Positions 53,667 through 63,367 of a stretch of 64,000 nucleotides of DNA are shown piece by piece; the first letter of the stretch is position 1, and each line of letters opens with the position of its first letter. Source of the stretch: SZUA-152 sp964401355. Its GTDB lineage: Bacteria; Pseudomonadota; Gammaproteobacteria; SZUA-152. The notes under the pieces were generated by a model. The model was not told the origin of the DNA. It saw only the letters and a list, made by a program, of their open reading frames with translations, and ran no database searches. The stretch lies in NCBI GenBank assembly GCA_964401355.1, contig CAYNYJ010000003.1:8296-72295 (forward strand), read 5' to 3'. A program made the position numbers and the translations under genes.

Positions 53667-56066
53667 ATGGATAAAATGACGGACGCGGAACTGAGCCAAA
53701 TACTGGGTGATTTCATCGCTCCCAAAGGCCTGTATGCGGACACCAAGGCCAGAGAATTTCTGGGCTCGGTGAGTTGCAATGTTACTCGCATCGAGGCCGG
53801 TTCCTGGCAGGAGATCGTGCTGGACTACGAGGTGGGTGCGGCTGGCCTGGCTGACGGTGCCTGGATCAAGGTCACGTTCAAATTTTATTCCGATTGGGCA
53901 TTGTTTCAAACCACCGATCCCACGGCGGCCAATTATGTGTCAGCAGAGTATCAGGCCGGTTCCTTGGTGGAAGGACAAAGTCCGGCAACGGTGCAATCGC
54001 TCAAGGTGCGGTTTGACCAGAAGGGCCACCAGCGCCCGTTTCAAAAGGCCGTTATTGTCGACACGGTGGACGGATTTTTGAAACCGGGCGACCACATCAT
54101 TATTCGCCTCGGTGATCGTCGTGCCGGTGGCCCTGGCACGCGCGCTCAAACTTTTGTGGAAGAGGGCTTTCGATTTCGCTGTTACGCCGACCCTTTGGGG
54201 ACTTCCCGGTTTGCTGCGATCCCCGGTGATGTGGTGATCGACATTGTATCGGGTGACCCCGCACAGCTGATTATTAACGGGCCGAGACTGGTGCGCACGG
54301 GCGAACCCATCAGTTTGAGAGTACGTGTGGAAGATTTGTGGGGAAACACCTGCTGGGATCTGAATGCCGATAGCGGCGGTGCCTTGCTGGATTTGACTGG
54401 GCTCATGAATGGCGAGACGGTTTACGATAACAAGTTGCTGCTGGGGAAAACGGGCTGGGCGGTTTCCGCTATTGAAAAAATACCCAATGCTTACTCGGGT
54501 GAGTTCATACTGCGTGCGAGTCTGCCAGCGTATCCTGCGGTTGCGGAACGGTATTTTTACATCAGCCTCGATGACACACTACCATTCCCGCGCAGTTATT
54601 TTGGCGATTTGCACGTGCACTCCGACGACACCGTGGGCACCAATACTACGACGTACAATCTCACCTATGGCCGGGATGTGGCGGGGCTGGATGTGCTGGG
54701 GTACACCGCCAATGATTTTCAGATTACCAAGGATCGCTGGGAACAGGCGGTGGGTCTGTGTCGCGAGCTGAGCGTGGATGGAGAATTTGTCTGTTACGCA
54801 GGCACCGAGTGGTGCGGTAATTCTTCTGCTGGCGGTGATCACAATGTGATTTTTCTGCATGATGAGACGCCTCAATTTCCGTTTGACAAAAATGGCAACA
54901 TGGTTCGATCCTTCGAATGGAATGAAAACATGGGAGGGGAGACTATTCAGCCCGGTGCCTGGCCGTTGGAAGAATTGTGGGCAACTTACATTCACGATCC
55001 GGAGGGACATTTGCTGATGCCCCACGTGGGTGGGCGGCGTTGTAATCTGGATTGGCATCACCCCGTGCTGGAACGTCTGGTTGAGGTTGGATCGGCCTGG
55101 GGACATTTCCCCTGGCTGTACGAAGAAACCATGCGCCGGGGTTATAAACTGGGTGCTTCGGCCAATGGCGATGAACACCGCGGTCGCTGTGGAGGAGGGG
55201 TGCCGGGTACCGCTGTGTTTGGCACCAAAGGTGGCGTTACCGGTATTATTGCCGATGCGCTGGATCGAAAAAGTATCGGCACAGCATTGCGGGCGCGACA
55301 CACGTATGCCACCACCGGTGAGCGCATCGTCGGCCTGACGCGTTGCGGCAGTTATATTCAGGGTGACGAGTTTACACACCATGGCCCCGCGCAACTGGAA
55401 TATCGTTTTCTGGGTGATGCGGGTTGGGATGAGATTACGGCCTATGATCACACCGGCTGTTTCTGGCGTCGCAACTTGCAGGAAGAACAGACGTTTTCCG
55501 AACGCCGAATACGTCTGCGCTGGGGTGGGGCGCGCATCAAAGATCGCTATCGATGGGCAGAATGGCGTGGCACGATCACCATTACCAACGGTATTATCAA
55601 TAGTTTTAGTGGTCTCGGCTTCGAACACAAAGAAGAAACCTGCTGGCGTGAAAATGCCACCAGCATCGGTTTTCGATCCGATACCTACGGCGATGCTGAT
55701 AGTATCGAACTGGATATCAGCAATTTTGAAAAATGCAGAATTCGCGTTGAAGGCACTATTGATGGTTATGTCAAAGTGGGAGACCCGCTGAAAGGAAACC
55801 CCTTTGTGCATTGCCCCACATTTTCATTTGAAGTCAACGGTGCGCAATTATTAAATTCCGGTTCGTTACGACAAGACCTGGGCGGAGCCGATTTATTCCT
55901 GGCCTTGGAAAGGCTCAGTGATCAGCCCATGCCGCGCGAAGTGAATGGCAGTATTGAGCTGGATGCCAACAATGGGCCGCACGGTTTCCGGCCTGTATAC
56001 CTGGTGGGACGACAAATCGACGATGCCAAAGTATGGACATCGGCGATGTTTATTGATTTTAGTTAG
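53667..56066 (+). CDS. DUF3604-family protein with PHP-like metal site
   Basis: A 799-residue protein; ATG 53667 has AGGAG seven bases upstream. No signal peptide is seen. The first ~290 residues are beta-rich. The core from about 305 reads YFGDLHVHSDDTVGTNTTTY, a PHP-like D-x-H-x-H metal motif, followed by LDVLGYTANDF, CYAGTEWCGNSSAGGDHNVI, LLMPHVGGRRCNLDWHHPVL, GYKLGASANGDEHRGRCGGG and RARHTYATTGERIV; this is the DUF3604 pattern. The metal ligands look complete. The family may hydrolyse phosphate or other esters, but no substrate is established. It stands alone with its own terminator, divergent from the Crp/Fnr gene, which is its probable regulator. Confidence 0.85.
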   Translation: MDKMTDAELSQILGDFIAPKGLYADTKAREFLGSVSCNVTRIEAGSWQEIVLDYEVGAAGLADGAWIKVTFKFYSDWALFQTTDPTAANYVSAEYQAGSLVEGQSPATVQSLKVRFDQKGHQRPFQKAVIVDTVDGFLKPGDHIIIRLGDRRAGGPGTRAQTFVEEGFRFRCYADPLGTSRFAAIPGDVVIDIVSGDPAQLIINGPRLVRTGEPISLRVRVEDLWGNTCWDLNADSGGALLDLTGLMNGETVYDNKLLLGKTGWAVSAIEKIPNAYSGEFILRASLPAYPAVAERYFYISLDDTLPFPRSYFGDLHVHSDDTVGTNTTTYNLTYGRDVAGLDVLGYTANDFQITKDRWEQAVGLCRELSVDGEFVCYAGTEWCGNSSAGGDHNVIFLHDETPQFPFDKNGNMVRSFEWNENMGGETIQPGAWPLEELWATYIHDPEGHLLMPHVGGRRCNLDWHHPVLERLVEVGSAWGHFPWLYEETMRRGYKLGASANGDEHRGRCGGGVPGTAVFGTKGGVTGIIADALDRKSIGTALRARHTYATTGERIVGLTRCGSYIQGDEFTHHGPAQLEYRFLGDAGWDEITAYDHTGCFWRRNLQEEQTFSERRIRLRWGGARIKDRYRWAEWRGTITITNGIINSFSGLGFEHKEETCWRENATSIGFRSDTYGDADSIELDISNFEKCRIRVEGTIDGYVKVGDPLKGNPFVHCPTFSFEVNGAQLLNSGSLRQDLGGADLFLALERLSDQPMPREVNGSIELDANNGPHGFRPVYLVGRQIDDAKVWTSAMFIDFS

Positions 56067-56114
56067 GCAGCATTTAGTCTGCACCGTTTGTCTAGGGGCG
56101 AGTTGTGGGGGAAA

Positions 56115-56151
56115 GGGCGCTTGGTGAGTGTGATAGCCAGGCGCCTTTTTT
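56115..56151 (+). terminator. Rho-independent terminator after the DUF3604 gene
   Basis: GGGCGCTTGG and CCAGGCGCC form a stem (one G-U pair) with a 12-base loop, followed by TTTTTT (56146-56151). This is a standard terminator 50-85 bases after the stop codon at 56066. Confidence 0.88.
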
Positions 56152-56195
56152 ATGCGGACCGTGAATCGTTCACTCAGAAAAAAATTGATTCCCTA

Positions 56196-56256
56196 TTTTA
56201 AAACTCACAGTTTAAAACCCAGAGTTTAAAACCTAGATTTTAAAACTCTGGCGCTA
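56196..56256. repeat. Imperfect tandem repeat of ~15 bases (TTTAAAAC)
   Basis: TTTTAAAACTCACAG, TTTAAAACCCAGAG, TTTAAAACCTAGA and TTTTAAAACTCTGG lie in a row between the terminator and the MBL gene stop. It is AT-rich slippage-type sequence with no evident role. Confidence 0.7.
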
Positions 56257-56260
56257 AAAG

Positions 56261-57205
56261 TCAGGGCGCGAAACAATCCATGTCATTGGCAAATTCAACA
56301 GGCCCGGGATATGATTTTTTGATTGCGCGCAGTGTCTCCTGTTCTTTGCCCAGGGTACGGCGCATACGATGGGAAAGCAGCAGTTTTTTAATGGCGGATT
56401 TTTTTGAAATCTTACCGATCACCGTGGGTGGCATGTGCAGCAAGCGTTCCACACCGCGTGCGCCTTCGGGCACGGCATTGTGTGCGAGCAAAATGTCTGC
56501 ACCTTTGGCGAGTGTGGGTAGGGTTTCATAATCACCGTTCATGTCGCCACTGAAGACGATGGTTTTTCCTCCCAGTTCAACGTGCCAGGCCAGTGCCGGG
56601 AGTGAACCGTGATGCACGGCAATGGCAGTGATGATCACTCGTTGATTATTAAGCGCAGGCTGAATTTTTCGGTTTTTGACATCCAGCACCTTTGGCAATA
56701 AACGGTAGCCGTTGCTGCGGCCGTCATCGAGAAAGGCGGAGAGATAACGAAAGGCCCCTTCGATGCCAAACAGGGATTCGAGAAAATCCTCGGTGTCCGG
56801 CATAAAGTAGCCGTTACCAGACGGCCCAAACACGGGCAGATCGCGCCGACGCTCATCAAAAAAAGATGACTTGATCAGTGCAGGTAGATCGGCGCTATGA
56901 TCCACGTGAAAGTGGCTAAACAAAATGGCATCGAGGTCTGCAAATTCAGCGCCACTACGCCCGAAATTATCACTGCTGCCCCCACCCACATCGATCAGCA
57001 CGCGCGCCTTGCCATCCAGCCACAACAGATAACTGCTGGAGGCGCGTTGATCGCCGACCTCCGGCCCACCGGAACCCAGTACTTGCAATTGCACACCCTG
57101 GCCGGTGCAGCGCTCATCGGCTGCGTGCGCGATGATGGGGCAGAAGGAAAACAGGAAAAATATCGCTGTTGTGAGTAACGGGTAGTGTGAGCTGTGCCGG
57201 TGCAT
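56261..57205 (-). CDS. Secreted MBL-fold metallohydrolase
   Basis: A 314-residue protein with a signal peptide (TTAIFFLFSFCPIIAHAADE, cut near residue 28). The metallo-beta-lactamase fold shows LFSHFHVDHSADLPALIKSS (HXHXDH), a later AVHHGSLPALAWHVELGG, and IVFSGDMNGDY for the Asp ligand. The final ligand His is in LLLSHRMRR. RxS-type groups near the start, GSGGPEVGDQRASSSYLL, resemble RNase Z/arylsulfatase-like MBL proteins. It acts in the periplasm, but the substrate is not known. It is a single gene. Confidence 0.88.
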   Translation of the reverse strand: MHRHSSHYPLLTTAIFFLFSFCPIIAHAADERCTGQGVQLQVLGSGGPEVGDQRASSSYLLWLDGKARVLIDVGGGSSDNFGRSGAEFADLDAILFSHFHVDHSADLPALIKSSFFDERRRDLPVFGPSGNGYFMPDTEDFLESLFGIEGAFRYLSAFLDDGRSNGYRLLPKVLDVKNRKIQPALNNQRVIITAIAVHHGSLPALAWHVELGGKTIVFSGDMNGDYETLPTLAKGADILLAHNAVPEGARGVERLLHMPPTVIGKISKKSAIKKLLLSHRMRRTLGKEQETLRAIKKSYPGPVEFANDMDCFAP

Positions 57206-57287
57206 GTTGTTGGCTATTGGTTGATTTTTTGTATTATGCCTGAAATATTATGTCAGTATCCGGGACGTGTTTACACCTGTTTGTCCA

Positions 57288-57911
57288 TTATTCTGACAGC
57301 CGTTGGTGAATCAGTTCGGCGATATTTTTCCATGCGAGGAAACCCCGGCTGAGAGTGTCGATCTGTTTGTCGTGTTGCCAGATCAGGCTGGGGAATCCTT
57401 GTACGCCAGCCTGGCGACTGCGTTTGAAGTGTTCCTGGGTGAGAGAACGTAACTCATCAGAAGAGAATATTTCCAGGAAGGGTTTTTTTTCAATACCGAA
57501 GGGTTTGGCAAGATTACTCAGCACATCGGATTGCGCCACGTCCTGTCCCTGTGTGTAAAATGCCGATTGAATTGCGGAAAAATAGGCGAGGGTGTCGGTG
57601 GGCTTTAATTTTCCAATGCTTAAAACGGCGCGACTAGCCGGTTCTGTGTCATACACAAAACCTTCGGGCATGGCATTGTCGAATTCAAAAGGCTGGCCGG
57701 TCAGGCGCTGGACTTGGTGCCAGTGATGCAGAATTTCATCACGCAGTTGGCTGGACATGGGTTCCGTGGTGCCGGGTCGCAGTCCACCGAGGTTGAGAGA
57801 GATTTTGATTTTCTCGCCAAATTCTTCTTTGATGTGCTTGATAACAGGCGAAAATCCCCAGCACCAGGAACACATGGGGTCGGCGAAGTACCACAAGATA
57901 GGTTGATTCAA
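57288..57911 (-). CDS. DsbA-family cytoplasmic thiol oxidoreductase
   Basis: A 207-residue protein without signal peptide. ILWYFADPMCSWCWGFSPVI holds the CSWC active site, and QAGVQGFPSLIWQHDKQID the cis-Pro. The helical insert between is that of the DsbA-like/FrnE group (2-hydroxychromene-2-carboxylate isomerase relatives). As it is cytoplasmic, its redox role is unlike that of periplasmic DsbA; some members defend against oxidative stress. It lies 17 bases after the dapE stop on the same strand and may be co-transcribed with dapE. The substrate is not known. Confidence 0.88.
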   Translation of the reverse strand: MNQPILWYFADPMCSWCWGFSPVIKHIKEEFGEKIKISLNLGGLRPGTTEPMSSQLRDEILHHWHQVQRLTGQPFEFDNAMPEGFVYDTEPASRAVLSIGKLKPTDTLAYFSAIQSAFYTQGQDVAQSDVLSNLAKPFGIEKKPFLEIFSSDELRSLTQEHFKRSRQAGVQGFPSLIWQHDKQIDTLSRGFLAWKNIAELIHQRLSE

Positions 57912-57928
57912 TCGCGTTCCTTGATGTT

Positions 57929-59071
57929 TTAATTATCGAGCAGTTTTTCCAATATCAGCTCATACATTTTAGACAGTTTGTCCAGGTCGTCCACCGCAAC
58001 ACATTCATCGATTTTGTGAATGGTGGCGTTGACGGGGCCCAACTCGACGACTTGCGCACCCGTGGGCGCGATGAAACGACCGTCGGAGGTGCCGCCCGCG
58101 GTTGACAGTTCTGCCGCGGTGCCGTTGATTTTCTGGGTGGCAAACCGGGCCGCATCCACCAATGCACCGCTGGCAGTGAGAAAAGGCAGGCCGGACAGAT
58201 TCCAGTTGGCAGTATATTTTACGTTATGACTGTCGAGAATTTTTTCTGCACGTTGTTGCAGTTGTTCGTGGGTGGTTTCGGTGGAGTAACGAAAGTTAAA
58301 TACGATTTCTACTTCGCCGGGGATCACGTTGGTGGCCCCGGTGCCGCCGTTGATGTTGGAAATCTGGAAAGACGTGGCAGGGAAAAATTCGTTGCCGTTA
58401 TCCCAGTTTTCTGCGCACAGCTCGGCCAGTGCCGGGGTGATACGGTGAATCGGGTTGTCGGCTAAATGTGGGTAGGCGACATGCCCCTGTACGCCATGCA
58501 CCGTGAGTACGCAGCCCAGTGAACCGCGGCGTCCGTTTTTGATCACGTCACCCGCCACGCTGGTGCTGGAAGGTTCGCCCACCAGGCAGCCATCCATTTT
58601 TTCACCGCGCGCTTCGAGGTGCTCGACCACTTTTACGGTGCCGTTAACCGAGGGGCCTTCTTCGTCACTGGTGATCAAAAAACCGATGGAGCCGACGTGG
58701 TCGGGGTGTGCCGCAACAAAGCGTTCACAGGCGGTGAGCATTGCCGCGAGGCTGCCTTTCATGTCCGCCGCACCGCGACCGTACAACATGCCGTCTTCGA
58801 TGGTGGGTTCGAAGGGAGCATGTTGCCACTGGTCTTGCGGCCCGGTGGGCACCACGTCGGTGTGTCCAGCAAAGGCGTAGAGTGGGGCGCGGTCGCCGCG
58901 CCGCGCCCAGAAGTTATCAACGTCGCCAAAGCGCAGGCGTTCTATTTTAAAACCGATGGCTTCGAGGCGAGCGATCATCAGTTCCTGGCAGCCAGCATCT
59001 TCCGGGGTTACGGAGCGACGTGAGAGTAAATCTTTGGCCAGTGCCAGTGTGTCTGAATCAGTCTGCGACAT
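57929..59071 (-). CDS. dapE: Succinyl-diaminopimelate desuccinylase DapE
   Basis: A 380-residue M20-type metalloenzyme starting MSQTDSDTLALAKDLLSRRS; an in-frame ATC/ATG extension to 59098 is less likely. AFAGHTDVVPTG has the first zinc ligand (His) and catalytic Asp, YGRGAADMKGSLAAM the bridging Asp, and TSDEEGPSVNGTV the catalytic Glu pair. EFFPATSFQISNINGGTGAT is the dimerisation region. It cuts N-succinyl-LL-DAP to LL-DAP and succinate for lysine and cell-wall synthesis. It forms a lysine/DAP cluster with dapD and dapC nearby. Confidence 0.97.
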   Translation of the reverse strand: MSQTDSDTLALAKDLLSRRSVTPEDAGCQELMIARLEAIGFKIERLRFGDVDNFWARRGDRAPLYAFAGHTDVVPTGPQDQWQHAPFEPTIEDGMLYGRGAADMKGSLAAMLTACERFVAAHPDHVGSIGFLITSDEEGPSVNGTVKVVEHLEARGEKMDGCLVGEPSSTSVAGDVIKNGRRGSLGCVLTVHGVQGHVAYPHLADNPIHRITPALAELCAENWDNGNEFFPATSFQISNINGGTGATNVIPGEVEIVFNFRYSTETTHEQLQQRAEKILDSHNVKYTANWNLSGLPFLTASGALVDAARFATQKINGTAAELSTAGGTSDGRFIAPTGAQVVELGPVNATIHKIDECVAVDDLDKLSKMYELILEKLLDN

Positions 59072-59096
59072 AATGTTTAAAATTCCTGTTGCTATC

Positions 59097-59160
59097 ATTC
59101 CGGCATAGGCCGGAATCTAGGGCTGTCTGATGTTACTGGATTCCGGCCTGCGCCGGAATA
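59097..59160. repeat. Two ATTCCGGC palindromes
   Basis: ATTCCGGCATAGGCCGGAAT (59097-59116) and GATTCCGGCCTGCGCCGGAA (about 59139-59158) are palindromic copies of a widely dispersed repeat type, 22 bases apart. They lie between dapE and the Spx-like gene. Confidence 0.75.
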
Positions 59161-59246
59161 CCCAAAGCGCTACGCGGGGCAGGCTCTGACGGGCGAAAGA
59201 GTTATTTGATATTTTTTATATTGCGGTTGGTGAGTTGAAGGGGCGC

Positions 59247-59587
59247 TTAGAATAGTGCCTCGTATTCCGCCGGTTTAAAACCCACATGGGTTATTTTTTT
59301 ATGAATTAATACCGGACGCTTGATCAATGTGGGTTGCGCTAACATTAATTGGATGGCGTTGCTTTCATTGATGGTTTCTTTATCTTTCTTGGCTAACTGA
59401 CGCCAGGTGGTGCCACGCCGGTTGAGGAGCGTTTCCCAACCGACGGATTTTACCCAGGCGGACAAGTCCTTTTTATCTAGGCCATCACTGCGTACGTCGT
59501 GAAAGGTGAACTCAATGCCCTGTGCTTCCAGCCATTTGCGGGCTTTTCGCACAGTGTCGCAGTTTTTAATACCGTACAAAACAGTCA

Positions 59588-59588
<1 letters not shown>
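59247..59588 (-). CDS. ArsC/Spx-like (YffB-type) protein
   Basis: A 113-residue ArsC-fold protein. YGIKNCDTVRKARKWLE has the single active-type Cys (NCDTV) of the YffB/Spx group instead of the C-x5-R loop of arsenate reductases. LNRRGTTWRQL and IKRPVLIH are conserved in the family. E. coli YffB has this NCDTVKKAR motif and lies beside dapE, as here. A glutathione-dependent thiol reductase role has been proposed, but the physiological function is unknown. It is not an arsenate reductase in all likelihood despite the ars genes elsewhere. The start overlaps the dapD stop by one base. Confidence 0.9.
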
Positions 59589-60409
<821 letters not shown>

Positions 60410-60532
60410 TTTATTGCTCCAATCAAATTTGTTTATTTGTTTATTTGTTAAGTGTTCAGTTGTTTGTCAGCCATAACAAAATTCTAAATGCTGCCATTTC
60501 GGGCTTAGTCGAAATAACGGAAAAATAGGATA

Positions 60533-61759
60533 TTAATTTATGCTTTCAACATAACGACGAATACGTTGCGCCGCGTCGATACATTCTTGCAGTGGTGCGA
60601 CTAATGCCATGCGCACTCTGTTTGCGCCGGGATTAATTTTCTGGCCATTGTCAGATATTGTGTCGCGGGATAAATAGCTGCCGGGCACCACGCTAACATT
60701 TTGTTGTGCAAATAATTCACGGGTAAAAATTTCGTCATCCATACCGTTAACATCGGGTGTTTTCGGCCACAGATAAAAACCGGCGTCGGGGCGCTGCACA
60801 TTCATCACCGGTGACAATATCTCCAGTACCACATCAAATTTTTCACAATACTGTGCACGGTTATTGGCGACGTGCTGTTCATCTCCCCAGGCCTTGATGC
60901 TGGCCGCCTGTGTGGGCGGTGGCAAAGCGCAACCCTGGTAGGTGCGATAGAGCAGGAATTTTGCCAGTATCTCGGCGTCACCTGCGACAAAACCGGATCG
61001 CAGGCCCGGCAAATTGGAACGCTTCGAGAGGCTATGAAATACCACGCAGCGTTTGAAATCGGTGCGCCCCATTTTTTCGGCCACTTCCAGCAGGCCCACT
61101 GGCCGCGAATTTTCGTCGAAATAAATTTCCGAATAACATTCGTCGGCGGCGATGATGAAATCGTGCCCGTCGGCCAGAGTGATGAGTTTTTGCAATGCGG
61201 CTTCGCCGATCACCGCGCCAGTCGGGTTGCCCGGCGAACACAGGTACACCAATTGGCAGCGTTGCCACACGTTAGTGGGTACGTTATCGAAATCGGGCAA
61301 AAACTGGGTCTCGGCGGTGGTGTTTAAAAACCACGGTTCGGCACCGGCCAGCAGGGCCGCGCCTTCGTAAATCTGGTAAAACGGGTTGGGCATTAGCACC
61401 AGTGGATTTTGCTGACGATCAACCACCGCCTGGGCAAAGGCAAACAGCGCCTCGCGGGTGCCGCTCACCGGTAGCACGTGGCGTTCTGGATCCAGACCAT
61501 CCGGGGCGATATTAAAGCGTCGCGTCAACCACTGGGTAATAGCCTCGCGCAGAGGCAGCGTGCCTTTGGTGAGCGGATAGTTCCCCAGCCCATGCAGATG
61601 GGTGATCACCTCCTCCAGCACAAATTCCGGCGGCGCATGTTTCGGCTCGCCGATGGATAGCGCAATCGGCGACAGCCTCGCGGGTGGCACAATGCCTTCT
61701 TTCAGCGTCCGCAGCTTTTCGAACGGGTACGGTTGCAGCCGGTTGAGGTCTGGATTCAT
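60533..61759 (-). CDS. dapC: Succinyldiaminopimelate transaminase DapC
   Basis: A 408-residue class I/II aminotransferase beginning MNPDLNRLQPYPFEKLRTL, the usual DapC start. The PLP lysine is in FHSLSKRSNLPGLRSGFVAG. VLPVSGTREALFAFAQAVVD, LVYLCSPGNPTGAVIGEAAL and DECYSEIYFDE are the cofactor-binding motifs. It makes N-succinyl-LL-DAP from the keto form, the step between DapD and DapE. It leads the DAP block. The upstream region has three copies of a 13-base repeat. Confidence 0.95.
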   Translation of the reverse strand: MNPDLNRLQPYPFEKLRTLKEGIVPPARLSPIALSIGEPKHAPPEFVLEEVITHLHGLGNYPLTKGTLPLREAITQWLTRRFNIAPDGLDPERHVLPVSGTREALFAFAQAVVDRQQNPLVLMPNPFYQIYEGAALLAGAEPWFLNTTAETQFLPDFDNVPTNVWQRCQLVYLCSPGNPTGAVIGEAALQKLITLADGHDFIIAADECYSEIYFDENSRPVGLLEVAEKMGRTDFKRCVVFHSLSKRSNLPGLRSGFVAGDAEILAKFLLYRTYQGCALPPPTQAASIKAWGDEQHVANNRAQYCEKFDVVLEILSPVMNVQRPDAGFYLWPKTPDVNGMDDEIFTRELFAQQNVSVVPGSYLSRDTISDNGQKINPGANRVRMALVAPLQECIDAAQRIRRYVESIN

Positions 61760-61779
61760 GTTATGGGTTTTTATTAGTG

Positions 61780-61818
61780 GATCAGAAATTAAGATCAGAA
61801 ATTAAGATCAGAAATTTA
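61780..61818. repeat. Three tandem 13-bp repeats (GATCAGAAATTAA)
   Basis: GATCAGAAATTAA occurs at 61780-61792 and 61793-61805, with a near copy (GATCAGAAATTTA) at 61806-61818. They lie just upstream of dapC in the divergent promoter region with the EamA gene, and may be slippage products or a binding-site cluster. Confidence 0.85.
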
Positions 61819-61925
61819 AGTCTGAAATAAAGGCCGTGTAGTATACCGGAGATTGGCGCCTGATTCATCGCCAGGAAATACCCGTATAAGCTGCAGATTT
61901 TTAGCTATTCACATCAGAAGCACAT

Positions 61926-62855
61926 ATGAAATCATCCACTAATACATTGAATACAAAAACATTTACCCCTGTGCTTGCGCTTTTGTGGGCCGCCACATTT
62001 TGGGGCGTGGTGTGGTATCCGCTGCGTCTGCTGGAAACCGCAGGGATGGATGGGTTGTGGACGACCTGGGTGATTTTCACCGCTGCGGCTTTGCCAGGGC
62101 TGTGGATGGTCTGGTCGAAACGCGCGGAATTGCTCGAACAGCCGGGCCTGCTACTGATAATTGCCGTCGCCAATGGCTGGCTCAACGTCGCCTTTGTGCT
62201 CGCTCTGCTGGATGGCAATGTGGTGCGAGTGCTGCTGCTGTTTTATCTGTCGCCACTGTGGAGCACCTTGCTGGCTTGGTGGTGGCTGGGTGAGCGGCCT
62301 TCGCGCTTTGGTCTGGCGACCTTGGGGCTGGCGATGGGGGGCGCGCTATTGATGCTGTGGAATCCGCAATTGGGTTTCCCCTGGCCACAGGATCAGGCCG
62401 ACTGGTTTGCGATCACCTCGGGCATAGGCTTTTCGTTTTCCAACGTGGCGATGCGCCGGTTGAAGCATTTGTCCGACCCACTCAAGGCGGCCGTCGCCTG
62501 GTGGGGAGTGGTGATAATGGTGGGTGCCTGGTTGCTGGTGACACAAGCGGCCTGGCCAGATATTTCGGGTGAAGTTTGGGCCTGGGCCGTGGTGTTAGGG
62601 GTGTTGGGAATTTTCACGGCCACTCTGGCGGTGGTTTATGGTGTGACGAAAATGCCGGTGCATCGTTCGGCAGTGATCTTGTTATTTGAACTGGTGGCGG
62701 GCGCGGTATCATCACAGTGGTTGACGAATGAAGTCATCACCACCATTGAATGGCTTGGCGGAGGCTTGATTATGTTGGCGGCTTATTTGTCGGCAAGAGT
62801 ATCCGCACGGGAGTCAGCAAAAGTATCGTTAAATAAGCCAGTGCAGAATGAATAA
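61926..62855 (+). CDS. EamA/DMT-family transporter
   Basis: A 309-residue membrane protein with ten hydrophobic segments in two EamA repeats. The first (about 17-150) includes LLWAATFWGVVWYPLRLLET and LLFYLSPLWSTLLAWWWLGE, and the second (about 158-295) GIGFSFSNVAMRRLKHLSD and VHRSAVILLFELVAGAVSSQ. The glutamates in WLGER and FELVAG are typical positions. DMT transporters export amino acids, amines or other metabolites. The substrate is not known. The gene is divergent from dapC. The last ~20 residues are a polar tail (ARVSARESAKVSLNK) with repeated codons. Confidence 0.9.
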   Translation: MKSSTNTLNTKTFTPVLALLWAATFWGVVWYPLRLLETAGMDGLWTTWVIFTAAALPGLWMVWSKRAELLEQPGLLLIIAVANGWLNVAFVLALLDGNVVRVLLLFYLSPLWSTLLAWWWLGERPSRFGLATLGLAMGGALLMLWNPQLGFPWPQDQADWFAITSGIGFSFSNVAMRRLKHLSDPLKAAVAWWGVVIMVGAWLLVTQAAWPDISGEVWAWAVVLGVLGIFTATLAVVYGVTKMPVHRSAVILLFELVAGAVSSQWLTNEVITTIEWLGGGLIMLAAYLSARVSARESAKVSLNKPVQNE

Positions 62856-62869
62856 AAGAGGGTAAGTGA

Positions 62870-63235
62870 GTGACATATTCGATTTTGCATGTGAGCGTTA
62901 TTGTCAAGGACACAAAGCGCGCGCTGGCTTTTTATAACGAGGTTTTGGGAATGCCGGTCAATCATGAACGCCCTGACTTAGGCTACCCCGGTGCGTGGTT
63001 GCAGTTAGGGGATCAACAAATACATTTGTTGGAACTCCCCAATCCGGATCCGGTGACGGGCCGCCCCGAGCACGGAGGGCGTGATCGCCATGCGGCCTTT
63101 GCGGTTAAAAACCTGGACGAATTGGTGGCCTTGCTGAAAAAGGCCGGTGTTGTGTACACACGCAGCAAATCGGGACGATGCGCCTTATTTTGTCGTGATC
63201 CGGACGGTAATGCACTGGAGTTTATTGAAAGTTAA
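62870..63235 (+). CDS. VOC-family (glyoxalase-like) protein
   Basis: A 121-residue protein starting with GTG at 62870, with AGAGGG upstream. The vicinal-oxygen-chelate fold shows ILHVSVIVKDTKRALAFYNE, PGAWLQLGDQQIHLLELP, HAAFAVKNLDELVALLKKAG and the closing RDPDGNALEFIE. Metal ligands His (ILHVS, GDQQIHL, HAAFAV) and Glu (LEFIE) are in place. It resembles bleomycin-resistance and glyoxalase relatives; the true substrate is not known. It follows the EamA gene by 14 bases and is probably co-transcribed. Confidence 0.92.
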   Translation: MTYSILHVSVIVKDTKRALAFYNEVLGMPVNHERPDLGYPGAWLQLGDQQIHLLELPNPDPVTGRPEHGGRDRHAAFAVKNLDELVALLKKAGVVYTRSKSGRCALFCRDPDGNALEFIES

Positions 63236-63302
63236 AGCGGTAAAACGTGAGTCATTATGGTCTTTTCCCTTTAATCTTATCGCTAAAGAGCTCCCAAACG
63301 CG

Positions 63303-63363
63303 ATAACGGTTGGGAGCCCAATCTGTGCGTATTTTTGCACAGCGATTTAATCGACTTGTTATA
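63303..63363 (-). other. attC-like site after the DsrE-family gene
   Basis: Read on the minus strand: TATAACAAGTC at the gene side, a CTGTGC/GCACAG stem flanked by GATT/AATC, and GTTAT at the far end. The first 11 bases are the same as in the better attC-like site at 63732-63798. The inner boxes are less regular, so it may be a degenerate attC at the array end. A further GCTCCCAA/TTGGGAGC pair lies at about 63289-63318. Confidence 0.5.
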
Positions 63364-63367
63364 TTTT